Shown here: one piece after another, positions 20,134-28,798 of the stretch
Numbering within the stretch: the stretch's first letter is position 1
How the letters are laid out: every line of letters begins with the position of its first letter
Source of the DNA: an uncultured Aquimarina sp.
GTDB taxonomy: Bacteria > Bacteroidota > Bacteroidia > Flavobacteriales > Flavobacteriaceae
Length of the DNA: 64,000 nucleotides
Assembly (NCBI GenBank): GCA_947498785.1
Contig: CANMLS010000025.1
Span: forward strand, 18,251-82,250
Direction of reading: 5' to 3'
Notes under the pieces: generated by a model
Told to the model about the DNA's origin: nothing
Seen by the model: only the letters and a program-made list of their open reading frames with translations
Databases searched by the model: none
Translations under genes and position numbers: made by a program

Positions 20134-20988
20134 ATGGTAATAGAGCATCATACCATTACACTATTTAATAAGAAAGTTTTTGAAAAAGCTGTAGTAACAC
20201 CTCCATTCAAAAACCCAAATTCATTAAAAAATGAGGCATGTTTTTTATATGTTACTGAAGGTATTAGCAATTCATATTCTGAGGAAGAACATCTCGTTGT
20301 AAATCAAAACGAAGGTGTTTTGATGAAGTGTGGAAATTATATGTATGATGTAATCCCTGACCATAAAACTAAACAATGTGGAATTGTTGCCATTCACTTT
20401 TATCCCGAAGTACTTAAAAAAATCTATGAAAAAGAAGTTCCTGCATTCCTAACGAACAAAGAACAATATTCTTATAGTTCTAATATGGCACTAGTACAGT
20501 CTGATATTCTAATTCGGAAATATATTGACGGCCTTCTATTTTATTTTGAAAACCCTAATCTTGTCAGCGAAGAACTATTAATCCTAAAGTTTAAAGAAAT
20601 CATCCTACTTTTATTAAACACCAAAGATGCCGACAATATTATCAAAATCATGTATAATTTGTTTTCGCCAAAATCCTTTTCATTAAAGGAGGTGATAGAA
20701 GCCCATATTTTTTCTCCTATTACGGTATCTGATCTTGCAAAATTATCTTATCACAGTTTGGCTTCTTTTAAAAGAGAATTTAGAAAAATCTATAACGATA
20801 GTCCTGCAAATTATATAAAAAATAGACGCTTAGAAAAAGCCGCTACACTTCTTAGTATATCCAACCAACCCATACGCAATATCGCATATGACTGCCTTTT
20901 TAACGATTTAGCGCATTTTTCCAGTTCGTTTAAAGCAAAATACACGCTTTCTCCATCGCAGTACAGAATGAGCCAATCACAAAAGTAA
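20134..20988 (+). CDS. AraC-family transcriptional regulator
   Basis: A 284-residue regulator. Residues 1-110 look like a cupin-type sensing domain typical of flavobacterial AraC proteins, and residues 185-282 contain the double helix-turn-helix with LAKLSYHSLASFKREFRKIYNDSPANYI and a second HTH ending in HFSSSFKAKYTLSPSQYR. It precedes, in the same direction, an NmrA-type gene and two small isomerase-like genes. Control of that cluster is a reasonable inference. The inducer is unknown; no operator was identified in the 125-bp gap. Confidence 0.88.
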   Translation: MVIEHHTITLFNKKVFEKAVVTPPFKNPNSLKNEACFLYVTEGISNSYSEEEHLVVNQNEGVLMKCGNYMYDVIPDHKTKQCGIVAIHFYPEVLKKIYEKEVPAFLTNKEQYSYSSNMALVQSDILIRKYIDGLLFYFENPNLVSEELLILKFKEIILLLLNTKDADNIIKIMYNLFSPKSFSLKEVIEAHIFSPITVSDLAKLSYHSLASFKREFRKIYNDSPANYIKNRRLEKAATLLSISNQPIRNIAYDCLFNDLAHFSSSFKAKYTLSPSQYRMSQSQK

Positions 20989-21113
20989 TTGAGCCAATTC
21001 TAATACTTCTTACAGTTTCATCAATCTATTTTTGTGCTATAAACTTTTGAAAACAAAAGGTATTATAGATACATCATGACATTTCTTCATAGTACTTCCA
21101 AAATAATTCGACA

Positions 21114-22148
21114 ATGAAACCAAAAATTTTAATCACTGCGGCAAACGGAAATACCGGTTTCCCTGCTGCCAAAGAGTTACTAACATTAGGATTTCCTGTT
21201 AGAGCATTTGTAAGAAACGCTAATTCAAAAAAGGCGAAAGAACTCAAGCATCTTGGAGCCGAAATTTTTATAGGTGATATGTGTGACATTAGAGATGTGC
21301 GCAAAGCATTAGAAGGTATTCAGCGAACATATTTTGTACCCACATACCCTAATATCCTTTTTCAAGGAGCTACTTTTGCTACTGTTGCAGATGAATTAAA
21401 ATTAGAGCATGTGGTTTTATTAACGCAATGGTTAAGTTCTCATGTACATCCAAGTATCTACACCAAAGAACATGCTCTTGTAGACACTATATTTAAGAGA
21501 TCAACTTCTAATCTTACAATCCTCAATCCAGGGCTTTTTGCATTTCCATATGTTATGACACCTCACCCTCTAACTCAATTTGGAATGTTCCCCGATTTTG
21601 GAAAAAACGCACCTCCTTCCAGCGAAGATATTGGTTTGGTTGCTGCTCACATCTTAAAGGCTCCAAAAAATCATGTTAATCAAATCTACCGAATAACAGG
21701 TAAGGAGTTACTTTCTGCAACGCAAATGGCTGCAACGATAGAGAAAGTGATTGGACGAAAAATAACTGTCAGTCAACTCTCAGATAAAATGATTACAAAA
21801 GTTTTAAAAGCTTATAAATACCCCAAAATGGATATTTCTCAAATCCCATATTATATAAATGAAGGACGCATAGGAGCTTGGGAAAACAATGCCCCCACAA
21901 CAGTTGTACAAGATATTGTCGGAAAAGAAGCAGATGATTTTGAAACCATTATCAGAAAGCTTTTAGTCCCTCAATCCATTACCAAACAAACGTTGAAAAA
22001 CAAATTAAAAGCAATTGCTTTTATGATAAAGGCAATGCTTACATCACCTCTGAATATTAAACACTTTGAAAAACAACAACACTTACCCGAATTTAAGAAT
22101 ACTCTTTTCTCTTCTCAATCCAAAGATTGGAGAAAAACTCATAAATAA
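21114..22148 (+). CDS. NmrA-like NAD(P)-binding family protein
   Basis: A 344-residue Rossmann-fold protein of the atypical SDR/NmrA group. The nucleotide-binding glycine motif is TAANGNTGFPAAKEL at about residues 8-20, followed by AEIFIGDMCDIRDVRKAL, where the D marks the second strand. No YxxxK catalytic pair of classical SDRs is evident, as expected for NmrA-type redox sensors or quinone reductases. It sits between an AraC regulator and a YCII-like gene in the same direction. It may bind NADP(H) as a sensor or reduce a small quinone or aldehyde; the substrate is unknown. Confidence 0.82.
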   Translation: MKPKILITAANGNTGFPAAKELLTLGFPVRAFVRNANSKKAKELKHLGAEIFIGDMCDIRDVRKALEGIQRTYFVPTYPNILFQGATFATVADELKLEHVVLLTQWLSSHVHPSIYTKEHALVDTIFKRSTSNLTILNPGLFAFPYVMTPHPLTQFGMFPDFGKNAPPSSEDIGLVAAHILKAPKNHVNQIYRITGKELLSATQMAATIEKVIGRKITVSQLSDKMITKVLKAYKYPKMDISQIPYYINEGRIGAWENNAPTTVVQDIVGKEADDFETIIRKLLVPQSITKQTLKNKLKAIAFMIKAMLTSPLNIKHFEKQQHLPEFKNTLFSSQSKDWRKTHK

Positions 22149-22176
22149 AATGTCTAATAATAACACCATTTAAAAA

Positions 22177-22461
22177 ATGCAAATTTTAGCAATTGACAAG
22201 ATGAAAGAAGGAGTAAACAATGAAATACTTACTCCACATTTACCACAGGAACTAGCCGCTACTATAAATTTATATTTGGAAGAAAAAATCAGAACTTTCT
22301 ATTTTAGAAAAGACCGACCTGGAGTTGTATTTATTCTTGAATGTGAATCTATAGAAGAAGCAAGAAAAACACTTGATCAACTTCCTCTAGTACAAGAAGG
22401 TCTTTTGGATTTTGAATATATCCCACTAGGTCCTTTAGAGCCATTAAAAATGCTCTTCTAA
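22177..22461 (+). CDS. Small YCII/muconolactone isomerase-like dimeric alpha-beta barrel protein
   Basis: A 94-residue protein with the pattern of small ferredoxin-like dimers: a beta start (MQILAIDKMKEGVN), a helical segment, FYFRKDRPGVVFILECESIEEARKTLDQLPLV, and a hydrophobic C-terminal strand. The F-I-L-E-C-E-S-x-E-E-A stretch is what YCII and muconolactone-isomerase-type domains show. It lies 28 bp after the NmrA gene and shares its direction, so it is probably in the same operon. Lactone or quinone handling is a guess; no catalytic residue can be assigned. Confidence 0.6.
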   Translation: MQILAIDKMKEGVNNEILTPHLPQELAATINLYLEEKIRTFYFRKDRPGVVFILECESIEEARKTLDQLPLVQEGLLDFEYIPLGPLEPLKMLF

Positions 22462-22482
22462 ACCCTAAAATCGCCTTTCTTG

Positions 22483-22514
22483 ACATCAAAAAAATGTCGG
22501 GATTTTTTTGATGT
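22483..22514. terminator. Bidirectional intrinsic terminator
   Basis: A perfect 12-bp stem ACATCAAAAAAA / TTTTTTTGATGT closes an 8-nt loop TGTCGGGA. The T run is part of the right arm, giving terminator geometry after the YCII-like gene. It separates that gene from the CHMI-like gene at 22603. Confidence 0.75.
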
Positions 22515-22602
22515 ATAACAAGAATATTTTATTAATAGTTTTTTATGAAAACTCAATTCATATTACTACTTCTTTTAATTATTTTTATACAAAAATTCTA
22601 AC

Positions 22603-22947
22603 ATGCCACATTTTGTACTAGACTGTTCTGAACACATTATTAAACTCCAATCTCCAGAAGAAATCATCCAAGCAATATATGATACAGCAGAGTCTACAAA
22701 TCTTTTTGATAAAGGAGATATTAAGGTAAGAATAAATCCTTTTACATATTATACTATCGGAAATTCGAAAGATGATTTCATACACATTTTTGGTAATATT
22801 ATGGAAGGTAGAACAGAGGCTCAAAAATCTGATTTATCTCGAAGAATAGTGACTACTTTAAAATCTATGTTCCCTGATGTTCCTATTCTCTCTATAAATA
22901 TCAGAGAATTTGAGAAATCTTCGTATTGTAATAAATCAATGGTGTAG
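22603..22947 (+). CDS. 5-carboxymethyl-2-hydroxymuconate isomerase-like (tautomerase superfamily)
   Basis: A 114-residue protein of the CHMI family, small tautomerases using the N-terminal proline as a base after Met removal. MPHFVLDCSEHI is the family opening and P2 is present. The middle KGDIKVRINPFTYYTIGNSKDDFIHIFGNIMEGR is also family-typical. In homoprotocatechuate degradation CHMI isomerises an unsaturated diacid, but no other genes of that pathway are here, so another tautomerase substrate is possible. It follows the AraC/NmrA/YCII-like genes beyond a terminator, so it is likely transcribed from its own promoter. Confidence 0.82.
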   Translation: MPHFVLDCSEHIIKLQSPEEIIQAIYDTAESTNLFDKGDIKVRINPFTYYTIGNSKDDFIHIFGNIMEGRTEAQKSDLSRRIVTTLKSMFPDVPILSINIREFEKSSYCNKSMV

Positions 22948-22984
22948 GTGTAATTTTTAAATGAAATCCAATCCTATAATCGGA

Positions 22985-23215
22985 AAACTCATATTAATAT
23001 GGAGGTATTCTCAAAAGATATATTTTGTCAGAAATCTCAATATTTTTGTAGAATGAAACACTGCATTATCAATCACTACGATTTTATATTCCTTTGATTT
23101 GTAATGAGAAAACTCCTTTAGGTAAGCTTCAAATATTGTAATATCCATATCGTTTATTCCCCATACAAAGCTATCCCCGTTTATTGGGAGTAGCTTTCAT
23201 AAGGGTAGATTGTAT
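22985..23215 (-). pseudogene. IS630-family transposase remnant
   Basis: On the minus strand, reading down from about 23200, the segment translates as INGDSFVWGINDMDITIFEAYL, then KEYKIVVIDNAVFHSTK. This is the second catalytic-aspartate region of IS630 DDE transposases (VVIDNAxFH). After a frame change near 23010 the next family motif YLLRIPPY is read, then a stop. Both the 5' part and the C-terminus are missing. It is therefore a short, frameshifted relic. No clean terminal repeats were found around it, and it explains most of the otherwise gene-free 425 bp between the CHMI-like gene and the barrel gene. Confidence 0.78.
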
Positions 23216-23297
23216 TAAATCTCAAATCTGGCTTCATCTTGAAAATATAAATTTACCTCTTGATAGGTACTTTTATAAAGAATACGGTTATTTCAAA

Positions 23298-23334
23298 AAC
23301 CCCACTTTTAATATACTCTGGTAATAGTGGGGTT
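23298..23334 (-). terminator. Intrinsic terminator for the outer-membrane-barrel/FAH operon
   Basis: AACCCCAC (23298-23305) and GTGGGGTT (23327-23334) form an 8-bp GC-rich stem; read on the minus strand it is followed by a T-rich stretch. It lies 39 bp downstream of the stop of the minus-strand gene ending at 23373. Confidence 0.75.
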
Positions 23335-23372
23335 ATTTACTTTAAAAACTTAGCTATCTTTTAAAAGATATA

Positions 23373-24296
23373 TCAATCATGTGGTATTTTATAAGTTAGA
23401 CCAAAACCAAAAGTTGGCACCATTTTTTCCGCTTCGTAGCCAATATTTTCTATTTCATCATAATCCCCATCTGTTAAACCAGTTTCTGATATCAAATTAA
23501 TTCCTGCCCTAGCATAGATGTTTAAATTATTTGAGATATAATAATTGATTTGTGGAGTAAATGTTAAGTTAGTTGTAGTCTGATATTCCGGCTTTATTTC
23601 CATATCTGAAATTGCATCCTCATCAAATTCAACATCAAATGCGCCAATATCGTAATTAACCATAAACCCAGTCTCCACTTTTTTTGATAATTTATAAAAT
23701 ACATTCAATCTTGGATACATTAAATCGATTAGCCAATTATCAGTTTTATAATACAAGAAAGCGACCGGTAAAATCAATGCATCGCCCATTTCTTGAGAAT
23801 AAGTTACACCCAAACCATATCTGAAGTTGTTATTCCCCTTTGGACTGAAACCAACAGTAAATGCATTTATTCCCTTATAAGCATTAGAAAAATTAAAGCT
23901 TTTAAAATCAGATTTTATGGTTGAAAAATTAACATAATTCAATGCCCATTTAGTATTCAATTGATAATTGAATATTGTAGTCAAGCGGATATCGTGTAAA
24001 TCTTCAGCAAATATTAACTTTTGACTATCTCGACTTGTGAAATCATTTTGATACCATTTGTATTCAGCATTATATATCACTCTCAATTTTCCTAATTCTA
24101 TGGGTGGACCAGCCAAATAAAATTTTGTTAAACTCGATTTATTACTTTTAATGTTACTGTCTAAAAGATCATTATCTACTTCTGAAAACATGTTATGGCT
24201 AAAGTTAAATATATCATCAAAAGATTGTGCTTTGCTATTCTTTGAGAATAAAAATGTAACAATTGTTACGGTTAATAATAGGGTTTTATTTTTCAT
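23373..24296 (-). CDS. Outer membrane beta-barrel protein, DUF6268-like
   Basis: A 307-residue exported protein. A signal peptide spans about residues 1-23 (cut after SKA). The rest alternates hydrophobic and polar residues in short strands with aromatic girdles (LRVIYNAEYKWYQND, WALNYVNFSTI, RYGLGVTYSQEMGDA, INYYISNNLNIYARAGINL). The protein ends in a strand rather than a sorting domain, as expected for an outer-membrane barrel. The pattern matches the DUF6268 barrel group common in flavobacteria. It is 18 bp downstream of the secreted FAH-fold gene, so the two are probably one operon. Cargo or ligand unknown. Confidence 0.78.
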   Translation of the reverse strand: MKNKTLLLTVTIVTFLFSKNSKAQSFDDIFNFSHNMFSEVDNDLLDSNIKSNKSSLTKFYLAGPPIELGKLRVIYNAEYKWYQNDFTSRDSQKLIFAEDLHDIRLTTIFNYQLNTKWALNYVNFSTIKSDFKSFNFSNAYKGINAFTVGFSPKGNNNFRYGLGVTYSQEMGDALILPVAFLYYKTDNWLIDLMYPRLNVFYKLSKKVETGFMVNYDIGAFDVEFDEDAISDMEIKPEYQTTTNLTFTPQINYYISNNLNIYARAGINLISETGLTDGDYDEIENIGYEAEKMVPTFGFGLTYKIPHD

Positions 24297-24314
24297 TTGA
24301 TTTGTTGTTTTTAA

Positions 24315-25445
24315 TTATTCCTTTTCTGAAATTATTTGGCTGTTTATATAGCCTAAATTTGAAATTTGGGCTTTGACTCTTTCGCCAGACTTTAAATACT
24401 TATCTTTTTTTCGAAGTCCTTTCACAAATTGATGCTTTACATATGCTTCAGGTTTCCATTTAAAAAACTTTAAGAGAAGTGAATACTTTATTGCCCCTCT
24501 CATGATATAACCTTTTGTCGGTGTTGTTAATATCACACCACCAGGAGTGCCTGTGGCTACAATAGTACCTTTCTCTATATAATTTTTTGGTAAAAGAGAA
24601 ATAGGTTTTCCCCTAAGTGTCCAAATCTTTTCATTACCTAATTTCAAAGATTCTTCCGTGATTTTCGGGATATCCCAAAACATATTTATGATAGTATCTT
24701 TCTGTTTAATTTCTGAGTTTCTAAAAAGTTGAATCTGTAAATCTTTATAATATCGTTTCCAATCTTTTGGAACAACCAAAATTGGACCTACTGGAAAAAA
24801 TCCATCATGACTTTTGCTATCTGTGAACCCAACTCCTAATTCAGGATGGTCAGTATCATAGTCAATTAATTGACTTGCACGGTCCGAATAGTCCATTACT
24901 ACCATTAAGCCCAATAGTTGATTGTCTAAATCCTCAATTGACTTAACATCTTTTGAATAAACAAACCCTAGTTCTACTTCATAATCAAGGAGATATTCTT
25001 TTTTAGTTTTTACCTTGCTAATATATGGAGTGAGTTGAGCAATTTTTGGAAACAAAATAGGGTCAATCTCTACATTGGTTTCGTCTTTATGTTCAGGATA
25101 ATTTGTGGCAACCGCAATTGTATTTGTGATGGCATCAACTGGAGTTAATACGTTTGATGAGTTGATTTTTACCTTAGTTCCAGTAGAAATATTTGCTACA
25201 ATTTTGTCATATCCAATTTTCTCAATGATATCAAATATATCATCTGAGTAATAATTAAAGTCCTTGCTCAAATCAATCCCTTCGATGAAAGAATCATCAA
25301 TTCTATTTACTTGAAGTATATGTGTTTTACCATCTTTTTTTACTCTTGCCAATGAAAGTGCTTTTTCTACATTTAACTCCTGTGCTTCTACAAACGAGAA
25401 AGACGCAAGGGTAAAAATGACTATCGTTAATTGCTTTAAATTCAT
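24315..25445 (-). CDS. Exported fumarylacetoacetate hydrolase (FAH) family protein
   Basis: A 376-residue FAH-fold protein with a clear signal peptide (about residues 1-21, ending SFVEAQ). The metal-binding E-x-E region is DYEVELGFVYS, followed by VVMDYSDRASQ, SKSHDGFFPVGP and the C-terminal GTIVATGTPGGVILTTP typical of the family. FAH enzymes cleave C-C bonds in beta-diketo acids or decarboxylate oxaloacetate, and are usually cytosolic. A secreted one with about 100 extra N-terminal residues is unusual. It is followed after 18 bp by an outer-membrane-barrel gene. Activity in the periplasm is inference; substrate unknown. Confidence 0.82.
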   Translation of the reverse strand: MNLKQLTIVIFTLASFSFVEAQELNVEKALSLARVKKDGKTHILQVNRIDDSFIEGIDLSKDFNYYSDDIFDIIEKIGYDKIVANISTGTKVKINSSNVLTPVDAITNTIAVATNYPEHKDETNVEIDPILFPKIAQLTPYISKVKTKKEYLLDYEVELGFVYSKDVKSIEDLDNQLLGLMVVMDYSDRASQLIDYDTDHPELGVGFTDSKSHDGFFPVGPILVVPKDWKRYYKDLQIQLFRNSEIKQKDTIINMFWDIPKITEESLKLGNEKIWTLRGKPISLLPKNYIEKGTIVATGTPGGVILTTPTKGYIMRGAIKYSLLLKFFKWKPEAYVKHQFVKGLRKKDKYLKSGERVKAQISNLGYINSQIISEKE

Positions 25446-25661
25446 AATTAGTATTTTTAAAAATTTTAAGCAAAAGTGAAGCTAACTCCCAATATTAAAA
25501 AGGCATTCTTATTGAACTGTAGAATAACATTCTGAAATGTTGTTTGAAACTTTAAAGTGACGTATAAAGTGATTAATAGTAAGCTGAACAATTCAAAGAA
25601 AAATATGACGGTTTAAAGTTCAAACCAACAGTTCATAAGCAAAATATTTCATCCCATAATT

Positions 25662-25677
25662 ACTTACATATCTTTAT
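25662..25677 (+). promoter_or_regulatory. Shared promoter element of LytS/LytTR pair 1
   Basis: ACTTACATATCTTTAT lies 22 bp before the kinase ATG. The same 16-mer with one change (ACTTACGTATCTTTAT, 30707-30722) precedes the paralogous kinase. TATCTTTA resembles the Bacteroidota -7 box. Conservation outside coding DNA implies a kept promoter or operator. Confidence 0.6.
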
Positions 25678-25699
25678 AGTTCATTTATAATTATAAATA

Positions 25700-26764
25700 A
25701 TGAAGGGAGTTAAAAATCATCCATTATTGAGAAAATTATTTATTCGTTTCTGTCTAATTACATCAGTATTTATCGGTATAAAGCTGACTGTAAATGGGGA
25801 ATATGAAAACGGTTTTTTTAGTATTACCAACCTTTTCTATTATTCCTCAGCTTTCTTTTTTTTTATTATTACCTGGGAGTTGAACGAATGGCTAATAAAA
25901 AAGCATTCAAGGAAAAATCTGATAAATGTTCTGGATTGGTTTTCTGGAATGAAAATCCTGGGGCTTACCCTTATATTGGTTACTCCTGTTTTTGCTTTGG
26001 TGTACTATTCCGCAATATTTCATTTTTCTGATGTTCTTGAAATTATTGACTTAAATCCTTGGCTACAATTCCGTAGTGATTTCTTACGTGCAAGTCTTAT
26101 TGCAGTCACAGTAATAGTGTTCAATCTATTCTATTTTACAGGAAAGGTTAAAAAAGATTTGGAGCAAAAAATGATGGAATTGCAAAACGAGGTTGTTATC
26201 TCAAAATATAAAAGCTTGAAGAGCCAAATTAGTCCTCATTTTCTTTTTAATAGTTTAAATACTCTTACCTCATTGATGTACGAGGACCGAGACCTAGCTT
26301 CTGATTTTGTATCAAGACTATCATCTTGTTATCGTTATATTTTAGAAAACAGAGAAGAAGATTTAGTAGGGCTTGATAAGGAGCTCAATTTTTTAGATTC
26401 TTTTGTTTTTATGATGGATATAAGGCACAAAATGTCTCTTGAAATTTCGACAAAATTAGATTTAAAAGCTAGTGATTTTGTTATCCCAACTTTGTCATTA
26501 CAGATGCTTTTAGAAAATGCCTTGAAACACAATTATTATTCAGTGGAGCAGCCTTTACAAATATCCATTACAAATATTGGCAATAAGAGTATCGTTGTAG
26601 AGAATACCCTAAGAGTTCGAAAAGATGACCAAAATTCAACTAAAATGGGAATAGATAATATAAAAAAAAGATTTTCCTTCTATACTAATGAGAAGGTGGA
26701 AATTAGTCGAGAAAACAATATTTTTAAAGTAAGTCTACCTCTTTTGAAAAGAGAAGTTAAATAA
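25700..26764 (+). CDS. LytS-type sensor histidine kinase (pair 1)
   Basis: A 354-residue membrane kinase. About four membrane helices cover residues 12-30, 42-60, 85-105 and 128-148; then a coiled coil (KVKKDLEQKMMELQNEV) leads into the His_kinase domain. The phosphoacceptor is H180 in SQISPHFLFNSLNTLTSLMYED. The ATPase part shows LQMLLENALKHNY (N box) and a degenerate G box near KMGIDNIKKRF. No extracellular sensor domain is large enough to bind a protein. The response regulator gene follows after 25 bp. It is closely related to the kinase at 30748-31827, with long identical stretches in the dimerisation region. Confidence 0.92.
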   Translation: MKGVKNHPLLRKLFIRFCLITSVFIGIKLTVNGEYENGFFSITNLFYYSSAFFFFIITWELNEWLIKKHSRKNLINVLDWFSGMKILGLTLILVTPVFALVYYSAIFHFSDVLEIIDLNPWLQFRSDFLRASLIAVTVIVFNLFYFTGKVKKDLEQKMMELQNEVVISKYKSLKSQISPHFLFNSLNTLTSLMYEDRDLASDFVSRLSSCYRYILENREEDLVGLDKELNFLDSFVFMMDIRHKMSLEISTKLDLKASDFVIPTLSLQMLLENALKHNYYSVEQPLQISITNIGNKSIVVENTLRVRKDDQNSTKMGIDNIKKRFSFYTNEKVEISRENNIFKVSLPLLKREVK

Positions 26765-26789
26765 CAGATACGATTATAAAAAATATTAA

Positions 26790-27545
26790 ATGAAAGCAAT
26801 AATAGTGGAAGATGAAGCAATAGCTAGCAGACGATTAGAAAATCTTATTAATGAGGTCTCATCTGATATTGATATTATAGAGATAATATCGTCTGTGGAA
26901 AGTGGCCTGAAATGGTTTAAAGTCAACCCTAACCCAGATTTAATTTTTTTGGATATTCAATTAAATGATGGTTATGGATTCGATATTCTGGATGCATTAG
27001 AAAATCATCCGCCTATTATATTCACCACAGCTTATAATGAATATGCCATTAGGGGATTTAAATATAATGGACTGGACTATCTATTAAAGCCAATTGATAA
27101 AATGGAATTACAGAGAGCAATAGAAAAGTATAGACTATCACCGTATCCAAAGAAAGAAATATTAGAGCCCAAAATTCAGTATTTCAAGAATCTTTTTCAA
27201 AAACAATATAAACACCGTTTCATGGTGAAAGTCGGTAATCATTTTAGCACTTTCAACGTTAAGGATATCGCATTTTTCAAATCTGAAAAGGGAACTATAT
27301 GCTTGAACACATTTGACGGAAAAGACTACCCCATTGAATACACCATCGACCAACTAGAAGAAATACTAAATCCTATTGATTTCTTTAGAATAAACCGTAA
27401 ATATATGGTAGCATTAAGTTCTGTAAAGGAAATTCACAATTATTTTAATAGTAGATTGCTATTGAAACTACAACCTTCACAAGAAGACACAATCATTGTT
27501 TCAAGAGAGCGTTGTACTGATTTTAAAAAGTGGTTAGATATGTGA
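26790..27545 (+). CDS. LytTR response regulator (pair 1)
   Basis: A 251-residue regulator. The receiver domain (about 1-115) has the acidic pair E7/D8, phosphoacceptor D55 in DLIFLDIQLNDGYG and the conserved K in LLKPIDK. The C-terminal LytTR DNA-binding domain (about 150-250) includes FFRINRKYMVALSSVKEIHNYFNSRLLLKL. It is the partner of the kinase just upstream and a paralogue of the regulator at 31829-32587. LytTR proteins bind paired 9-bp repeats in promoters; target genes are unknown, though the shared 16-mer before both kinase genes suggests autoregulation or cross-regulation. Confidence 0.92.
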   Translation: MKAIIVEDEAIASRRLENLINEVSSDIDIIEIISSVESGLKWFKVNPNPDLIFLDIQLNDGYGFDILDALENHPPIIFTTAYNEYAIRGFKYNGLDYLLKPIDKMELQRAIEKYRLSPYPKKEILEPKIQYFKNLFQKQYKHRFMVKVGNHFSTFNVKDIAFFKSEKGTICLNTFDGKDYPIEYTIDQLEEILNPIDFFRINRKYMVALSSVKEIHNYFNSRLLLKLQPSQEDTIIVSRERCTDFKKWLDM

Positions 27546-28142
27546 TTGCAAATTAGAAAATCATTTTTTTAAAATTCAAAAATCACATCCAAACAATTCA
27601 TCAATAGTTCTTTCATAAAGAATTAAAAGGTGGTAAATGAGGTTATTTTCCCACTTTAGTCTTCTCTTATTTGTAGATGCTGAATACATATTTAAATGCT
27701 TTTTATATGGCCTTTAAAAGCTAAATTGGTATTAATCCATTTTTACTTGTTATGGTTAGAGTTCACCTATTGTATGCAGTATACTCTATCTTTAACACGC
27801 TGTTTTTATGATTTCTTTCAGTAGGAGTGTTCTATTTTATTATCTATTGCAAAACCTTTATAACTTAGGTGAATGTCACTGCACAAAATGGTTTATTTCG
27901 AGTTTATTATCAAATCAATAACTTTTCTATGGTTCTAGTTCATAACAACTATTATAAACCAGAGCTGTATTCTTTTCTATAAATGTAAAATGTAAGGAAA
28001 AAAGAATTTAATAAATTACTATCTAAGGAAAAATGAATGCTACGCAAGCATACAATCGTAGAAAAAATTATATTTACAAACATGTATAAAAGAAACAAAT
28101 CCAAATAGGTTTACCCTGTATTAAAAACGATACACTTTTTTA
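27546..28142. other. 597-bp AT-rich intergenic region, no gene recognised
   Basis: No open frame with family similarity or plausible start was found on either strand. A 6-bp stem with a 12-nt loop is present at 27699-27721, with no clear terminator tract. The right end carries a palindrome just before the Crp-type gene (separate entry). Some of it may be decayed coding DNA but I could not recognise any protein family in translation. Confidence 0.5.
28117..28134. promoter_or_regulatory. Candidate operator palindrome before the Crp-type regulator
   Basis: TGTAT-N8-ATACA forms an 18-bp interrupted palindrome ending 8 bp before the ATG at 28143. Size and spacing fit a binding site of a Crp/Fnr-type dimer, so autoregulation is possible. 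The half-site is not the classical TGTGA or TTGAT. Confidence 0.35.
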
Positions 28143-28745
28143 ATGACAAAAATAGAAACACAATCGTCATATGATTTAATTTTTAAAAATATTAATCGTT
28201 TCATTGACTTAAATCAAGAAGAGAAAAACCTTTATATTTCTTTATTAGAAGAGAGAAAAATAAAGAGAAATGATTTTTTATTAAAACAAGGAGAAATAGC
28301 AAAGTATGAATATTTTGTCACCAAAGGTTGCCTAAAAGTATATCGCTTAGATAATAAAGGCTCTGAGCACATATCAATGTTTGCAATTGAAGATTGGTGG
28401 ACAGGAGATATGTCAAAATTTTTAACTCAACAACCAGCCATATATTATATACAAGCTCTAGAACACTCTGCAGTATTGCAAATATCGAAAGATAATTTTG
28501 ATTTACTATTTGATCTTATACCAAAATTCGAACGTTTTTATAGAATCCTATACCAGAGATCATTAGTTACTTATATTCAAAGAGCTAATCATGGTATTGC
28601 ATTAACCGCAGAAGAGCGTTATTTAAATTTTGTAAAAAAATACCCTGCACTGCTTAATAGAATTTCTCAAAAAAATATTGCAGCTTACCTAGGTATCACT
28701 CCAGAGTTCTTAAGTGTTTTACGAAAAAAATTGGCTCAAATGTAA
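28143..28745 (+). CDS. Crp/Fnr family transcriptional regulator
   Basis: A 200-residue regulator. Residues 25-120 form a cyclic-nucleotide-binding-type jelly roll (FLLKQGEIAKYEYFVTKGCLKVYRL). The C-terminal helix-turn-helix is LTAEERYLNFVKKYP...ISQKNIAAYLGITPEFLSVLRKK. No cysteine cluster for an iron-sulfur centre is visible, so it is not a classic Fnr oxygen sensor. Downstream in the same direction lie a doubtful small gene, a DoxX gene and a flavin reductase gene, a combination common in flavobacteria and likely its regulon. Ligand unknown. Confidence 0.9.
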   Translation: MTKIETQSSYDLIFKNINRFIDLNQEEKNLYISLLEERKIKRNDFLLKQGEIAKYEYFVTKGCLKVYRLDNKGSEHISMFAIEDWWTGDMSKFLTQQPAIYYIQALEHSAVLQISKDNFDLLFDLIPKFERFYRILYQRSLVTYIQRANHGIALTAEERYLNFVKKYPALLNRISQKNIAAYLGITPEFLSVLRKKLAQM

Positions 28746-28798
28746 TTTCTTAATGTACATTATTTTTCATGCTTTCTAAATACTTGTTATTTGTAAAC

